NCBI GenBank assembly: GCA_003556835.1
Contig: PWQG01000321.1
Coordinates: 1-8,393, forward strand
Direction of reading: 5' to 3'
Length of the DNA: 8,393 nt
Source: Gammaproteobacteria bacterium
GTDB lineage: Bacteria; Pseudomonadota; Gammaproteobacteria; Pseudomonadales; Pseudohongiellaceae
Part shown: positions 1 to 8,012 of the stretch, piece by piece
How the letters are laid out: each line of letters begins with the position of its first letter
Numbering within the stretch: the first letter of the stretch is position 1
Made by a program: the position numbers and the translations under genes
Notes under the pieces: generated by a model
The model's input: only the letters and a program-made list of their open reading frames with translations
The model's database searches: none
Told to the model about the DNA's origin: nothing

Positions 1-2426
1 GTCACTCCCGCCACGAGACTGACTTTGTCGCCATCAACATTGGCCAACAGAACCACAGCGCTCCCTAATTTGTTTTTGAGCTGATCGACCGTATCTCGCA
101 GCGTTTTGCTATTGAATCCTTCGACCCTGCGGGTCAGAAGGCGCACGCCCCCGATGTCTTCCGCCGCATCGGCAATATCCGTACCCGCAGCGCTGGCCAG
201 TTTCACTTTGGCCTGCTCCAGCTCTCGCTCCATGCGGCGGTTGCTTTCACTGAGCTGACGCGTCTTCTCGACCAGCCGGTCCGGGTCCGTCTTGAGCACC
301 TCACAGGCCTCACGCAACAACTGTTCTTCGCGCGCCACCCAACTGAGAGCACCATGGCCCGTCACGGCTTCCACCCGACGCACACCGGAAGCGATACCCG
401 ACTCAGCAATCAGCTTGAACAGACCGATATCCCCGGTGCGCTGCACATGTGTGCCACCGCATAGCTCGGTTGAGAACTCACCCATGCTCACCACGCGGAC
501 TTCATCACCGTACTTCTCACCAAACAGCGCCAGTGCTCCCTTCTCCTTGGCTTCATCCATGCTCATGTGCTGCTTTGACACATCATGATTGGCCAGGATC
601 TGTTCGTTGACCAGCGTTTCGATACGGGAGGCTTCTTCCCGGCTCAGGGGCGAGCTGTGCGAAAAATCAAAGCGCAGGCGATCGGCTGTCACCAAGGATC
701 CTTTCTGGGTGACATGTTCCCCAAGCACCTCACGAAGTGCCGCATGCAACAGGTGCGTGGCAGAGTGATTGAGCATGACGGCATGACGGTTCCGGGCCTC
801 AACCTCAGCCTTCACCGTATCGCCCACTTTCAGGCTACCGCCGACCAGTCGCCCTTTGTGCAGAAAGTGCTCACCCTGCTTTTGTGTATCCATGATTTCA
901 AAGCGGGCATCATTGGCTGCTTCAATCAGACCACGGTCACCCACCTGACCACCGGATTCGGCATAGAAAGGGCTGCGATCGAGGATCAATACGGCTTCGC
1001 CACCGCCACTGATGTCATTGACGGCGCGCCCTTCCTGATAGATGGCCAGAACACGGGACTCGCCGCTGAGCGCATCGTGACCGATGAAGTCGGTGGCCTG
1101 ATCGACTTCGATACTGAGCTTTTCCACCGCATTGAACTGGCTTGCAGCACGGGCCTGATCCTTCTGTACCGCCATGGCACGATCAAAACCTTCCAGATCC
1201 AGTTGCAGATTGTGCTCCCTGGCTACATCGGCGGTAAGATCCACCGGGAATCCATAGGTGTCATACAACCGGAACACGGTGTCTCCGGGTATGATGGAAC
1301 CGTCAAGACCGGCAATGGCTTCGTTGAGTATTGCCATGCCATTGTCGAGAGTTCGTGCAAACTGCTCTTCTTCCTCGCGCAGTACTTTCTCCACGCGGGA
1401 CTGTGCTTGAGCCAGTTCCGGATAGGCTTCGCCCATTTCCCGCACAAGGGCAGCCACCAGGCGGTGGAAGAAAATTTCCTCGACACCCAGCTGGTAACCA
1501 TGACGCACCGCCCGTCGTATGATGCGGCGCAATACATACCCCCGGCCTTCATTGGAAGGTGAGACACCATCCGTGATCAGAAAGGCACAGGAGCGGATAT
1601 GATCGGCAATCACCCGCAGCGAAGTGTTGCCGGTATCATCTGTTCCGGTGATTTTTGCGGCGGCCTGCAGTAGATTCTGGAACAGATCGATCTCGTAATT
1701 GCTGTGTACACCCTGCAGCACAGCAGCCAGTCGCTCCAGGCCCATACCGGTGTCTACGGATGGTTGGGGTAGCGGCTCCAGCTGACCATCGGCCTGACGA
1801 TCAAACTGCATGAAAACCAGATTCCAGATTTCGATGTAGCGGTCGCCGTCTTCCTCCGGACTGCCGGGGGGGCCTCCGGCCACTTCCGGGCCATGATCAT
1901 AGAAAATTTCAGAACAGGGACCACAGGGGCCAGTGTCACCCATCTGCCAGAAATTGTCCGCTTCACCCAGGCGTGAGAAACGCTCCGGGCTGACTCCCAT
2001 CTCGTCCAGCCAGATCGAGGCCGCTTCATCGTCTTCATGGTAGACGGTGATCCATAGCCTGTCGGCAGGCAACCCGAGCTCTTCGGTGAGGAACTGCCAG
2101 GCAAAGCGGATCGCTTCGCGCTTGAAGTAGTCACCGAAGCTGAAATTGCCCAGCATTTCAAAGAAGGTGTGATGCCGCGCCGTGTAACCGACATTCTCCA
2201 GATCGTTGTGCTTTCCGCCCGCACGTACACAGCGCTGGGAACTCGCCGCCCGGCTGTAATCACGCTGTTCTAGACCCAGGAACAGTTCCTTGAACTGCAC
2301 CATGCCGGCATTGGTGAACAGCAGTGTCGGATCATTATCCGGCACCAGGGCGCTGCTGGGTACGACACGATGCTCGTGCCGTTCGAAGAACGAGAGGAAT
2401 TTCTGGCGAATATCGTTACTTTTCAT
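1..2426 (-). CDS. alaS: Alanyl-tRNA synthetase, C-terminal end cut off by the window edge
   Basis: This class II synthetase attaches alanine to tRNA-Ala in the cytoplasm and hydrolyses mischarged Ser- or Gly-tRNA-Ala. The minus-strand frame stays open from an ATG at 2426 to base 1, giving about 808 residues. The family is usually about 875, so the last part of the C-Ala domain is missing. The N-terminus (MKSNDIRQKFLSFF) is typical. The class II core shows AGGKHNDLENVGYTARHHTFFE around residues 69-90 (motif 2 region) and DTGMGLERL at 225-233 (motif 3). The editing domain carries the zinc-type ligands HSATH (His554, His558) and CGGTH (Cys656, His660). A charged, probably coiled-coil stretch follows near residues 690-720. 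A purine-rich ribosome-binding site (GGAAAGG, 2431-2437) sits upstream of the start. The gene is last in a minus-strand series after a dsbD-like gene, with a 107-bp gap holding a candidate promoter. Identification is essentially certain; only the 3' end is unseen. Confidence 0.97.
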   Translation of the reverse strand, partial: MKSNDIRQKFLSFFERHEHRVVPSSALVPDNDPTLLFTNAGMVQFKELFLGLEQRDYSRAASSQRCVRAGGKHNDLENVGYTARHHTFFEMLGNFSFGDYFKREAIRFAWQFLTEELGLPADRLWITVYHEDDEAASIWLDEMGVSPERFSRLGEADNFWQMGDTGPCGPCSEIFYDHGPEVAGGPPGSPEEDGDRYIEIWNLVFMQFDRQADGQLEPLPQPSVDTGMGLERLAAVLQGVHSNYEIDLFQNLLQAAAKITGTDDTGNTSLRVIADHIRSCAFLITDGVSPSNEGRGYVLRRIIRRAVRHGYQLGVEEIFFHRLVAALVREMGEAYPELAQAQSRVEKVLREEEEQFARTLDNGMAILNEAIAGLDGSIIPGDTVFRLYDTYGFPVDLTADVAREHNLQLDLEGFDRAMAVQKDQARAASQFNAVEKLSIEVDQATDFIGHDALSGESRVLAIYQEGRAVNDISGGGEAVLILDRSPFYAESGGQVGDRGLIEAANDARFEIMDTQKQGEHFLHKGRLVGGSLKVGDTVKAEVEARNRHAVMLNHSATHLLHAALREVLGEHVTQKGSLVTADRLRFDFSHSSPLSREEASRIETLVNEQILANHDVSKQHMSMDEAKEKGALALFGEKYGDEVRVVSMGEFSTELCGGTHVQRTGDIGLFKLIAESGIASGVRRVEAVTGHGALSWVAREEQLLREACEVLKTDPDRLVEKTRQLSESNRRMERELEQAKVKLASAAGTDIADAAEDIGGVRLLTRRVEGFNSKTLRDTVDQLKNKLGSAVVLLANVDGDKVSLVAGV

Positions 2427-2478
2427 CAACCCTTTCCATTACGACAGGTGTTTCAATCGGTGGCATCAACGTGCGCCG

Positions 2479-2512
2479 ATTATACTCCTGACAGAAAGGA
2501 TTTACAGTGCAA
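2479..2512 (-). promoter_or_regulatory. Candidate sigma-70 promoter for alaS
   Basis: In the 107-bp gap between the dsbD-like stop and the alaS start, the minus strand carries a perfect TATAAT (plus positions 2479-2484), 52 bases upstream of the alaS ATG. The -35 is weak. A good-looking TTGCAC (2507-2512) is 22 bases upstream, which is too far for normal spacing. The hexamer at 17-base spacing, CTGTAA (2502-2507), matches the consensus at only three positions. A private alaS promoter is plausible for a housekeeping synthetase, but it is inferred from the -10 alone. I see no hairpin with a U-tract in this gap, so read-through from dsbD is also possible. Confidence 0.4.
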
Positions 2513-2533
2513 CGAGGCTCTACAGACCGGAAA

Positions 2534-4714
2534 TCATCCGGCCCGTGCCACCGAGTCCAGTGCTTCCAGCACAATATTTGGCGTCAGGATCTGGGGTAAC
2601 AGGACAGGTTCCTGTGAAAGATCCCCGGGATACAGAATATAGAGCGGGACACTGGGACGGTTGAACTCATCCAGCACCCGGGTGATCTCCGGATCCTGAT
2701 TGGTCCAGTCGCCCTTCATATAGACGATATCCCGATCCTTCATACCCTGTTGCACGCGTTGGGTGTTGAGCGAAGTGCGCTCGTTCGCCAGGCAGGTGAT
2801 GCACCAGGCAGCGGTCATATTGACCAGGACCGCCGTACCATTGCCCCGCAGCTCTTCCACGCGGGCCGCAGAGAAAGGTTCATAGTCAGCCGGCAGGTTT
2901 TCCTGCTGTGCCGCAATGCCGGCGGCACTCCCATTACTGGTCTGCAACAGCGGTGTGACCAGCAAGATCAGGGCACCTGCAGCGATGACCATTGTCGCCA
3001 CCGCACTGGTCTTGCGCCAGAAATTACTGCCGGCCGTTTTGCGCTGCTGCAGCAACCAGAGGGCAAAGGCCATCAACAGCGCAGAGCTGGCCACGGCAAT
3101 CATGCCGTCCACGCCCACCTGCATGCCCAGCACCCACAGCAACCACAATGCCGTCGCGTACAACGGGAAGGCCATGAATTCCTTGAACGTGACCATCCAC
3201 TGGCCGGGCTTGGGCATGAATCGCAGCAGCCTTGGCACAAAGGCCAGTATCAGGAATGGCAGGGCCATGCCCAGACCGAGGAAGATGAACACGATCATTG
3301 CCACCAGCCAGGACTGCGCCAATGCAAAGCCCAGTGCAGCGCCCATGAAGGGTGCTGTACATGGGCTGGCAACCACAGTCGCCAACACACCGGTGAAGAA
3401 AGAACCTTTGTATCCGGACTTCGCTGTCAGGTTGCTGCCAAGACCCATGAAGCCGGTGCCGAACTCATAAACCCCGGACAGGCTGAGGCCCATGAGGAAG
3501 AACAGATAAATCAGCAGTGCCACGAACCATGGCTCCTGCAACTGGAATGCCCAACCGACGGCTTCACCGGCAGAGCGCAGGGCCAGGAGAATACTGGCCA
3601 GGATCATGAAAGCGAGCACAACACCGGCGGTATACACCAGGCCATGCATCCTCTTCTCTCCCGGCGAGGCATCGCCCTTGGAAGCCAGGTTAAGCACCTT
3701 GAGAGAAAGCACCGGAAACACACAGGGCATCAGGTTGAGCATAAGACCGCCCATCAGGGCAAACAACATGATCAACAGCAGGTTATATTCCGCCCCCGAA
3801 AAAGCCGCTCCGGGGCCACTACCGGCCTGCTCCGCCGCCGTTGCCGCAATGGCAGCGAGATTCTCTTCATCAATCAGATCGGGCTGCAGATTGTACCCGA
3901 CCACACTGCCGTCGGCGTATTCCAGCTTGAGCAGGCCAGCCACCTCTTCGAGATCTTCGAGAAAGCGTCGATGCTGATTGTGAGTGATCTGGATATTGCC
4001 CGGATAGATGTTCACATCACGCAGCGGCCCGGGGCTCATCACACGACGAATCTCGGGGAAGAACCAGGCGTCAGATACGTTATCAAAAGCGCCATCATCG
4101 GAGACGAAGGAAAAACTGACACGATCACCGGCAGCCGCAAAATGAGCATCTATGCTATCGGTTTCACGCGGCCAACTGTCACGGGTGGCGGCAAAGGCGT
4201 CGGCCCACTCGGGGTGCGGACGCAGACTCTCTTCCACGGGCACTTCAAGCTCGACCACGGCGTCACCGATCAGGCAGATCAGATCACAGACCTGCCACTC
4301 GACATGAGTGGCCACCGGGAAGGTCTCGGCACTGTAGTCGGCCGGGACTTCGATGGGAATGGAAAGAAACACTTCCTCCTTATAAGAGAAAGTCACCAGA
4401 TCGGTGCCAGGGAACGGCAGCCACTCCGGTACCGGCCAATGGATGTCACCCGCGCTAGCACCTTCCGGCAACTGCCAATCGTGGATGAAGGTGGGATCGC
4501 CACTGTCACCGGGCCACTTCGAATACGTGTGCCAGCCTTCGGTGGGATCCAGCCGTACCGCTACCCAGAAAGTCTCGCCGGGAACCGCATTCGCTGTTTC
4601 GGAAACCAGCTCGACATCCATCTCTTCGCCATGGAATACCTCAGCCTGGGCCGGGGCCATGAAGGCGACCAGCCAGAGCAGTGTTGCCACCCATGTGTAG
4701 ATCCGTATCCGCAT
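2534..4714 (-). CDS. DsbD/ScsB-like thiol:disulfide interchange protein (protein-disulfide reductase)
   Basis: This inner-membrane protein should carry electrons from cytoplasmic thioredoxin to periplasmic disulfide reductases or isomerases. The 726-residue product starts with a signal peptide (residues 1-24, cut after APAQA). A large periplasmic domain (about 25-300) follows, with a Cys pair at C143 and C147 in the VCDLIC motif. A membrane core with about eight hydrophobic segments spans about 310-590. It carries one redox Cys in LMPCVFPVLSLK (C331) and the other in VASPCTAPFMGAA (C452). A C-terminal thioredoxin-like domain carries WCITC (C638, C641). All three Cys pairs of the family are present. 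E. coli DsbD is about 565 residues; the longer N-terminal domain here is more like ScsB/long-form DsbD, so I give no firm symbol. I chose the ATG at 4714 over one 45 bases upstream because AGGAG (4721-4725) lies six bases before it and the signal peptide begins there. The 157-bp gap to recJ shows no clear promoter or terminator. The periplasmic partner is not in the window. Confidence 0.93.
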   Translation of the reverse strand: MRIRIYTWVATLLWLVAFMAPAQAEVFHGEEMDVELVSETANAVPGETFWVAVRLDPTEGWHTYSKWPGDSGDPTFIHDWQLPEGASAGDIHWPVPEWLPFPGTDLVTFSYKEEVFLSIPIEVPADYSAETFPVATHVEWQVCDLICLIGDAVVELEVPVEESLRPHPEWADAFAATRDSWPRETDSIDAHFAAAGDRVSFSFVSDDGAFDNVSDAWFFPEIRRVMSPGPLRDVNIYPGNIQITHNQHRRFLEDLEEVAGLLKLEYADGSVVGYNLQPDLIDEENLAAIAATAAEQAGSGPGAAFSGAEYNLLLIMLFALMGGLMLNLMPCVFPVLSLKVLNLASKGDASPGEKRMHGLVYTAGVVLAFMILASILLALRSAGEAVGWAFQLQEPWFVALLIYLFFLMGLSLSGVYEFGTGFMGLGSNLTAKSGYKGSFFTGVLATVVASPCTAPFMGAALGFALAQSWLVAMIVFIFLGLGMALPFLILAFVPRLLRFMPKPGQWMVTFKEFMAFPLYATALWLLWVLGMQVGVDGMIAVASSALLMAFALWLLQQRKTAGSNFWRKTSAVATMVIAAGALILLVTPLLQTSNGSAAGIAAQQENLPADYEPFSAARVEELRGNGTAVLVNMTAAWCITCLANERTSLNTQRVQQGMKDRDIVYMKGDWTNQDPEITRVLDEFNRPSVPLYILYPGDLSQEPVLLPQILTPNIVLEALDSVARAG

Positions 4715-4720
4715 TATGTG

Positions 4721-4725
4721 CTCCT
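4721..4725 (-). promoter_or_regulatory. Ribosome-binding site that fixes the dsbD-like start
   Basis: The minus strand reads AGGAG here, six bases before the ATG at 4714, within a purine-rich run (GGGGAGGCAGGAG). It favours the internal Met over the ATG at 4759, which would add 15 polar residues in front of the signal peptide. Confidence 0.75.
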
Positions 4726-4871
4726 GCCTCCCCTGTCGGGAATAACACCCTGTTCCCACTGAAAAATCGTGACCCGCCTGATTGCTGAGTCGATTCAGAT
4801 TCTAACCAGATATACGTCAGGAATGAAATTCTGATTGTGATAAAAGGTAACATTCCATCGATGATTTGCGC

Positions 4872-6623
4872 TCAATCAAGGCACGACTCGAGATGTTCCA
4901 CGATCAATTGCAGACTGACCCGGCCCCGGAACTCGTTACGGTCCGGTCGGTAGACCAACCGCAATCGACGTGCACTATCATCCGGCCAATGCGCAGTATC
5001 CACGTTGAAGGCGATGGCGTCCACAAGTTCGCCTCCCCCGGGCATCGACAGCACAAGCTTGAGGTGTTTACCGGCGACCAGGCGCTGAGAAACCGGCTCG
5101 AACACCCCCTCGAATGCGGGTTCCGGGAAGCCCTGCCCCCAGGGCCCGTGCTCACGCAACAGTTCCGCCGTCTCCAGGCTGAGCTCAGAGGATGTCAGAG
5201 CACCATCAGTATGGATGCGTTGCTGTCCGACCACATCACCAATGTCATCCTCGACGACTGATTCAAACAGTGCCTGGAACCGGGGAAAGTCCTCCGCAGC
5301 AAGACTCATACCCGCTGCCATGGCATGCCCCCCGAAACGCGGTAGAAGCCCCGGATGCCTGCTTTCCACCAGCGCAAGGGCGTCCCGGATATGAAACCCC
5401 GGTATGGAGCGGGCGGAGCCCTTCAACTGCGGATGTCCCCGGGCATCACTGCCCGCATCGGCAAAAATGATCACGGGACGATGAAACCGCTCCTTGAGCC
5501 GCGAAGCAAGAATGCCGATCACCCCCTGGTGCCACTGGGCGTCGTGCAGGCAGAGCCCTGCCGGCAGACCATCCTGCAATTTTTCCTGCATGAGTGACAG
5601 GCTGACATCGGCCTGCTCCCCCATTTCCTGTTCAATGTTGCGCCGCTGCCGGTTGATGCTGTCCAGTTCTGCCGCCATACGGGCCGCAGCATCCGGATCG
5701 TCCGTCAGCAGGCACTCGATGCCGAGCGAGATGTCTTCCAGGCGTCCGGCAGCATTGAGTCGCGGACCCGCGGCGAAACCCAGATCGGACGCCACAACCC
5801 GACTGTGGTCGCGTCCTGCCACATCAAGCAAGGCCAGAAGACCCGGACTGCATCGCCCGCGCCGAATACGCCGCAAACCCTCGTTTACCAGAATCCGATT
5901 GTTGTACTCCAGTGGCACGACGTCCGCCACGGTACCCAGCGCCACCAGATCGAGCAAGGACGCCAGATTGGGCTCAGGCTGTGCTTCGGAAAATGCACCC
6001 CGTTGCCGCAAGCGGGCGCGCAGCGCCAACATCAAATAGAATGCCACACCCACTCCGGCCAGGGATTTTTCCGGGAAGGCACAGCCAGGCTGATTGGGAT
6101 TGACGATGGCATCGGCGTCCGGCAGCTGCTCCCCGGGCAGGTGATGATCGGTCACGAGCACCCGGATACCGTAATCCCTGGCTGCCAACACGCCCTGGAT
6201 ACTGGAGATGCCATTATCCACGGTGATGATCAATCCGGGCTCACGTGCGGCCGCGACCTCCACGATTTCCGGAGTCAGTCCATAGCCGAAGTCGAAGCGG
6301 TTGGGAACAAGATAATCCACCGAGGGGAAGCCCATGGCAGTCAGGGCCCGTAGCATCAGGGCGCAACTGGTGGCGCCATCGGCATCAAAGTCCCCGACCA
6401 CTAGTATCGATCGTCCGGTATCCAGGGTCTCGAGCAGTAGGTCAACCGCTGCCTCCATGCCCAACAATTGCCCGGGTGACAGGAGCTGCGACAGTCCAAG
6501 GGACAGCGCTTCGTTCTGCTCCACCCCCCGGGCAAGATAGACGCGACGCAGAAAAGCGGGCCATTGCGGCGCAAAATCGGCCCGGTCCCGGTACTCACGT
6601 TGCCGGATGCTGATTTGGCTCAC
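4872..6623 (-). CDS. recJ: Single-stranded-DNA-specific 5'-3' exonuclease RecJ
   Basis: RecJ degrades single-stranded DNA 5' to 3' in RecF-pathway recombination, mismatch repair and fork processing. The 583-residue product matches the usual bacterial length (577 in E. coli). It shows the DHH phosphoesterase motifs in order: I, GDFDADG (D78, D80, D82); II, ITVDNGIS (D136); III, VTDHH (D159, H160, H161); IV, LDLVALGTVADVV (D225, D234). The DHHA1 domain carries the GGHAMAAG motif at 431-438, and an OB-like C-terminal part follows. All metal-binding residues I would expect are present, so the enzyme should be active. The start is GTG, not ATG. The minus-strand GTGA at 6623-6620 contains both this start and the thrC stop, and no strong ribosome-binding site precedes it. 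Translation is therefore probably coupled to thrC. The N-terminus (QREYRDRADFAPQWPAFLRRVY) aligns by eye with known RecJ starts, which supports the choice. A 157-bp gap separates it from the downstream dsbD-like gene. Confidence 0.96.
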   Translation of the reverse strand: MSQISIRQREYRDRADFAPQWPAFLRRVYLARGVEQNEALSLGLSQLLSPGQLLGMEAAVDLLLETLDTGRSILVVGDFDADGATSCALMLRALTAMGFPSVDYLVPNRFDFGYGLTPEIVEVAAAREPGLIITVDNGISSIQGVLAARDYGIRVLVTDHHLPGEQLPDADAIVNPNQPGCAFPEKSLAGVGVAFYLMLALRARLRQRGAFSEAQPEPNLASLLDLVALGTVADVVPLEYNNRILVNEGLRRIRRGRCSPGLLALLDVAGRDHSRVVASDLGFAAGPRLNAAGRLEDISLGIECLLTDDPDAAARMAAELDSINRQRRNIEQEMGEQADVSLSLMQEKLQDGLPAGLCLHDAQWHQGVIGILASRLKERFHRPVIIFADAGSDARGHPQLKGSARSIPGFHIRDALALVESRHPGLLPRFGGHAMAAGMSLAAEDFPRFQALFESVVEDDIGDVVGQQRIHTDGALTSSELSLETAELLREHGPWGQGFPEPAFEGVFEPVSQRLVAGKHLKLVLSMPGGGELVDAIAFNVDTAHWPDDSARRLRLVYRPDRNEFRGRVSLQLIVEHLESCLD

Positions 6624-8008
6624 AACTGCGAGCGAATGAACCGGGTCACCTGTCCCAGGTCATTGTCGAGAACTTCATAACGCTCGCTGCGGGCCATGAG
6701 GTCCTGCATATGCAGGGGCAGGTCGGGCATGGCCAACCCGGCCCGGGTCACGGCATCGGCAAATTTCACCGGATGAGCAGTGGCCAGGGTGATCATCGGT
6801 ATGGACCGGTCGACATTGCAGCTACGGGCAGCCTGGATGCCAATGGCCGTGTGCGGGTCCACCAAGAACTCCGTGCTTTCAAACACCTGACGGATCACTT
6901 CACAGGTCGTGTCATCGTCCACGGCATGGCTGGCAAATATCTCCCGGGCCCGCTCCCAACGCTGCGCTTCCAGCTGTAACGGCTTTTCCCCCAGTCCGGT
7001 GACAAACTCGCGGACCGCCGTTGCATCACGCTCGAACAGGTCAAACAGGAAGCGCTCGAAATTGCTCGATACCATGATGTCCATGCTTGGCGACAAGGTG
7101 TGCTCGAGTTCTCCGAGGGAATATTCGTTATCGCTGATCAGTCGGTGCAGAATGTCATTGCGGTTGGTGGCGACAATCAGCTGCTTGACCGGCAACCCCA
7201 TTCGTTTTGCCAGGAAGCCAGCATAAATGTCGCCGAAATTGCCCGTGGGCACGGAGAAAGACATCTCGCGATGCGGTCCGCCCAGGCTCAGGGAGGCGTG
7301 AAAATAATAGACAATCTGGGCCATGATCCGGGCCCAGTTGATCGAGTTGACCGCCACCAGCTGCCACCCTTCGGGCAGAAAGGACTGATCGCCGAATGCG
7401 GTTTTCACCAGGCGCTGGCAGTCATCGAAATTGCCCCGCACGGCGATGTTGTGCACATTGTCGCCAGGCACGGTGGTCATCTGCCGTCGCTGCACTTCGG
7501 ACACCCGCTGGTGGGGATGCAGGATGAACAGGTCGACGTTATCACAATGCCGGCAACCTTCCAGTGCGGCCGAACCGGTATCACCAGAAGTCGCGCCCAT
7601 GATGGCGACCTTCTGGCCCCGTCGCTTGAGCACGTAATCCAGCAGCTGTCCCAGCAATTGCAGGGCAAAATCCTTGAAGGCCAGAGTCGGCCCGCAATAG
7701 AGTTCCATCACCCATTCATTGTGGCCGAGCATGCGCAGCGGAGCGATCGCCGGGTGCGTGAAACTGGCATAACTGCGATCAATCGCAGCGCGCAGTTCCG
7801 CCTCGGGAATTTCACCATTGACAAAGGGCCGGATGATTTCCAGCGCCAGTGAAGGGTAGTCCAGCCCGGCCCAGGAAGCGATCTGCTCATGACTGAACTG
7901 CGGCAGCGTTTCAGGAACATACAGCCCGCCATCCGGCGCCAGACCAGTCAGCAACACCTCTTCAAAGCTCGCTGCCGGGGCCTGCCCCCGGGTGCTGATG
8001 TATTTCAT
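6620..8008 (-). CDS. thrC: Threonine synthase
   Basis: This PLP enzyme converts O-phospho-L-homoserine to L-threonine and phosphate, the last step of threonine synthesis in the cytoplasm. The 462-residue product is of the longer threonine-synthase form found in many Gammaproteobacteria and yeast (E. coli ThrC is 428). The N-terminus has the family pattern MKYISTRG, then GLAPDGGLYVPE. The PLP-binding lysine is K112 in TLAFKDFALQ. The cofactor phosphate is held by SGDTGSAA (141-148) and PTGNFGD (254-260). Other conserved stretches are VNSINWARI (220-228), VDPHTAIG (383-390) and TAHPVKF (410-416). The start at 8008 has AAAGGA (8017-8022) eight bases upstream. The stop overlaps the recJ start by four bases. 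The usual neighbour hom (homoserine dehydrogenase) is not upstream; a divergent gene is there instead. No threonine attenuator leader peptide is visible. The region just upstream of the start is a large inverted repeat. Confidence 0.97.
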   Translation of the reverse strand: MKYISTRGQAPAASFEEVLLTGLAPDGGLYVPETLPQFSHEQIASWAGLDYPSLALEIIRPFVNGEIPEAELRAAIDRSYASFTHPAIAPLRMLGHNEWVMELYCGPTLAFKDFALQLLGQLLDYVLKRRGQKVAIMGATSGDTGSAALEGCRHCDNVDLFILHPHQRVSEVQRRQMTTVPGDNVHNIAVRGNFDDCQRLVKTAFGDQSFLPEGWQLVAVNSINWARIMAQIVYYFHASLSLGGPHREMSFSVPTGNFGDIYAGFLAKRMGLPVKQLIVATNRNDILHRLISDNEYSLGELEHTLSPSMDIMVSSNFERFLFDLFERDATAVREFVTGLGEKPLQLEAQRWERAREIFASHAVDDDTTCEVIRQVFESTEFLVDPHTAIGIQAARSCNVDRSIPMITLATAHPVKFADAVTRAGLAMPDLPLHMQDLMARSERYEVLDNDLGQVTRFIRSQL

Positions 8009-8012
8009 CGGC

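Noticed and set aside
585..1562. A 325-codon plus-strand open frame over alaS
   Set aside because: It is antisense to the conserved AlaRS editing region, has no domain I recognise, and is explained by the codon bias of alaS.
2750..4762. A 670-codon open frame on the plus strand covering almost the whole dsbD-like gene
   Set aside because: It is antisense to a protein with clear signal peptide, membrane segments and three Cys pairs. Its product is rich in His, Gln and Gly with no recognisable domain, as expected from the complement of hydrophobic codons.
4641..4853. A 70-codon minus-strand frame overlapping the start of the dsbD-like gene
   Set aside because: It overlaps the signal-peptide region in another frame, has no clear ribosome-binding site, and its second half is the out-of-frame reading of dsbD.
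4715..4871. Possible promoter (TAGAAT) or GGAATG/CATTCC hairpin in the recJ-dsbD gap
   Set aside because: No acceptable -35 sits at the proper distance from the -10-like hexamer. The six-base repeat with a loop of about 25 bases is within what chance would give.
7100..7852. A 250-codon plus-strand open frame inside thrC
   Set aside because: It is a shadow of threonine synthase on the opposite strand, with no supporting ribosome-binding site or family resemblance.
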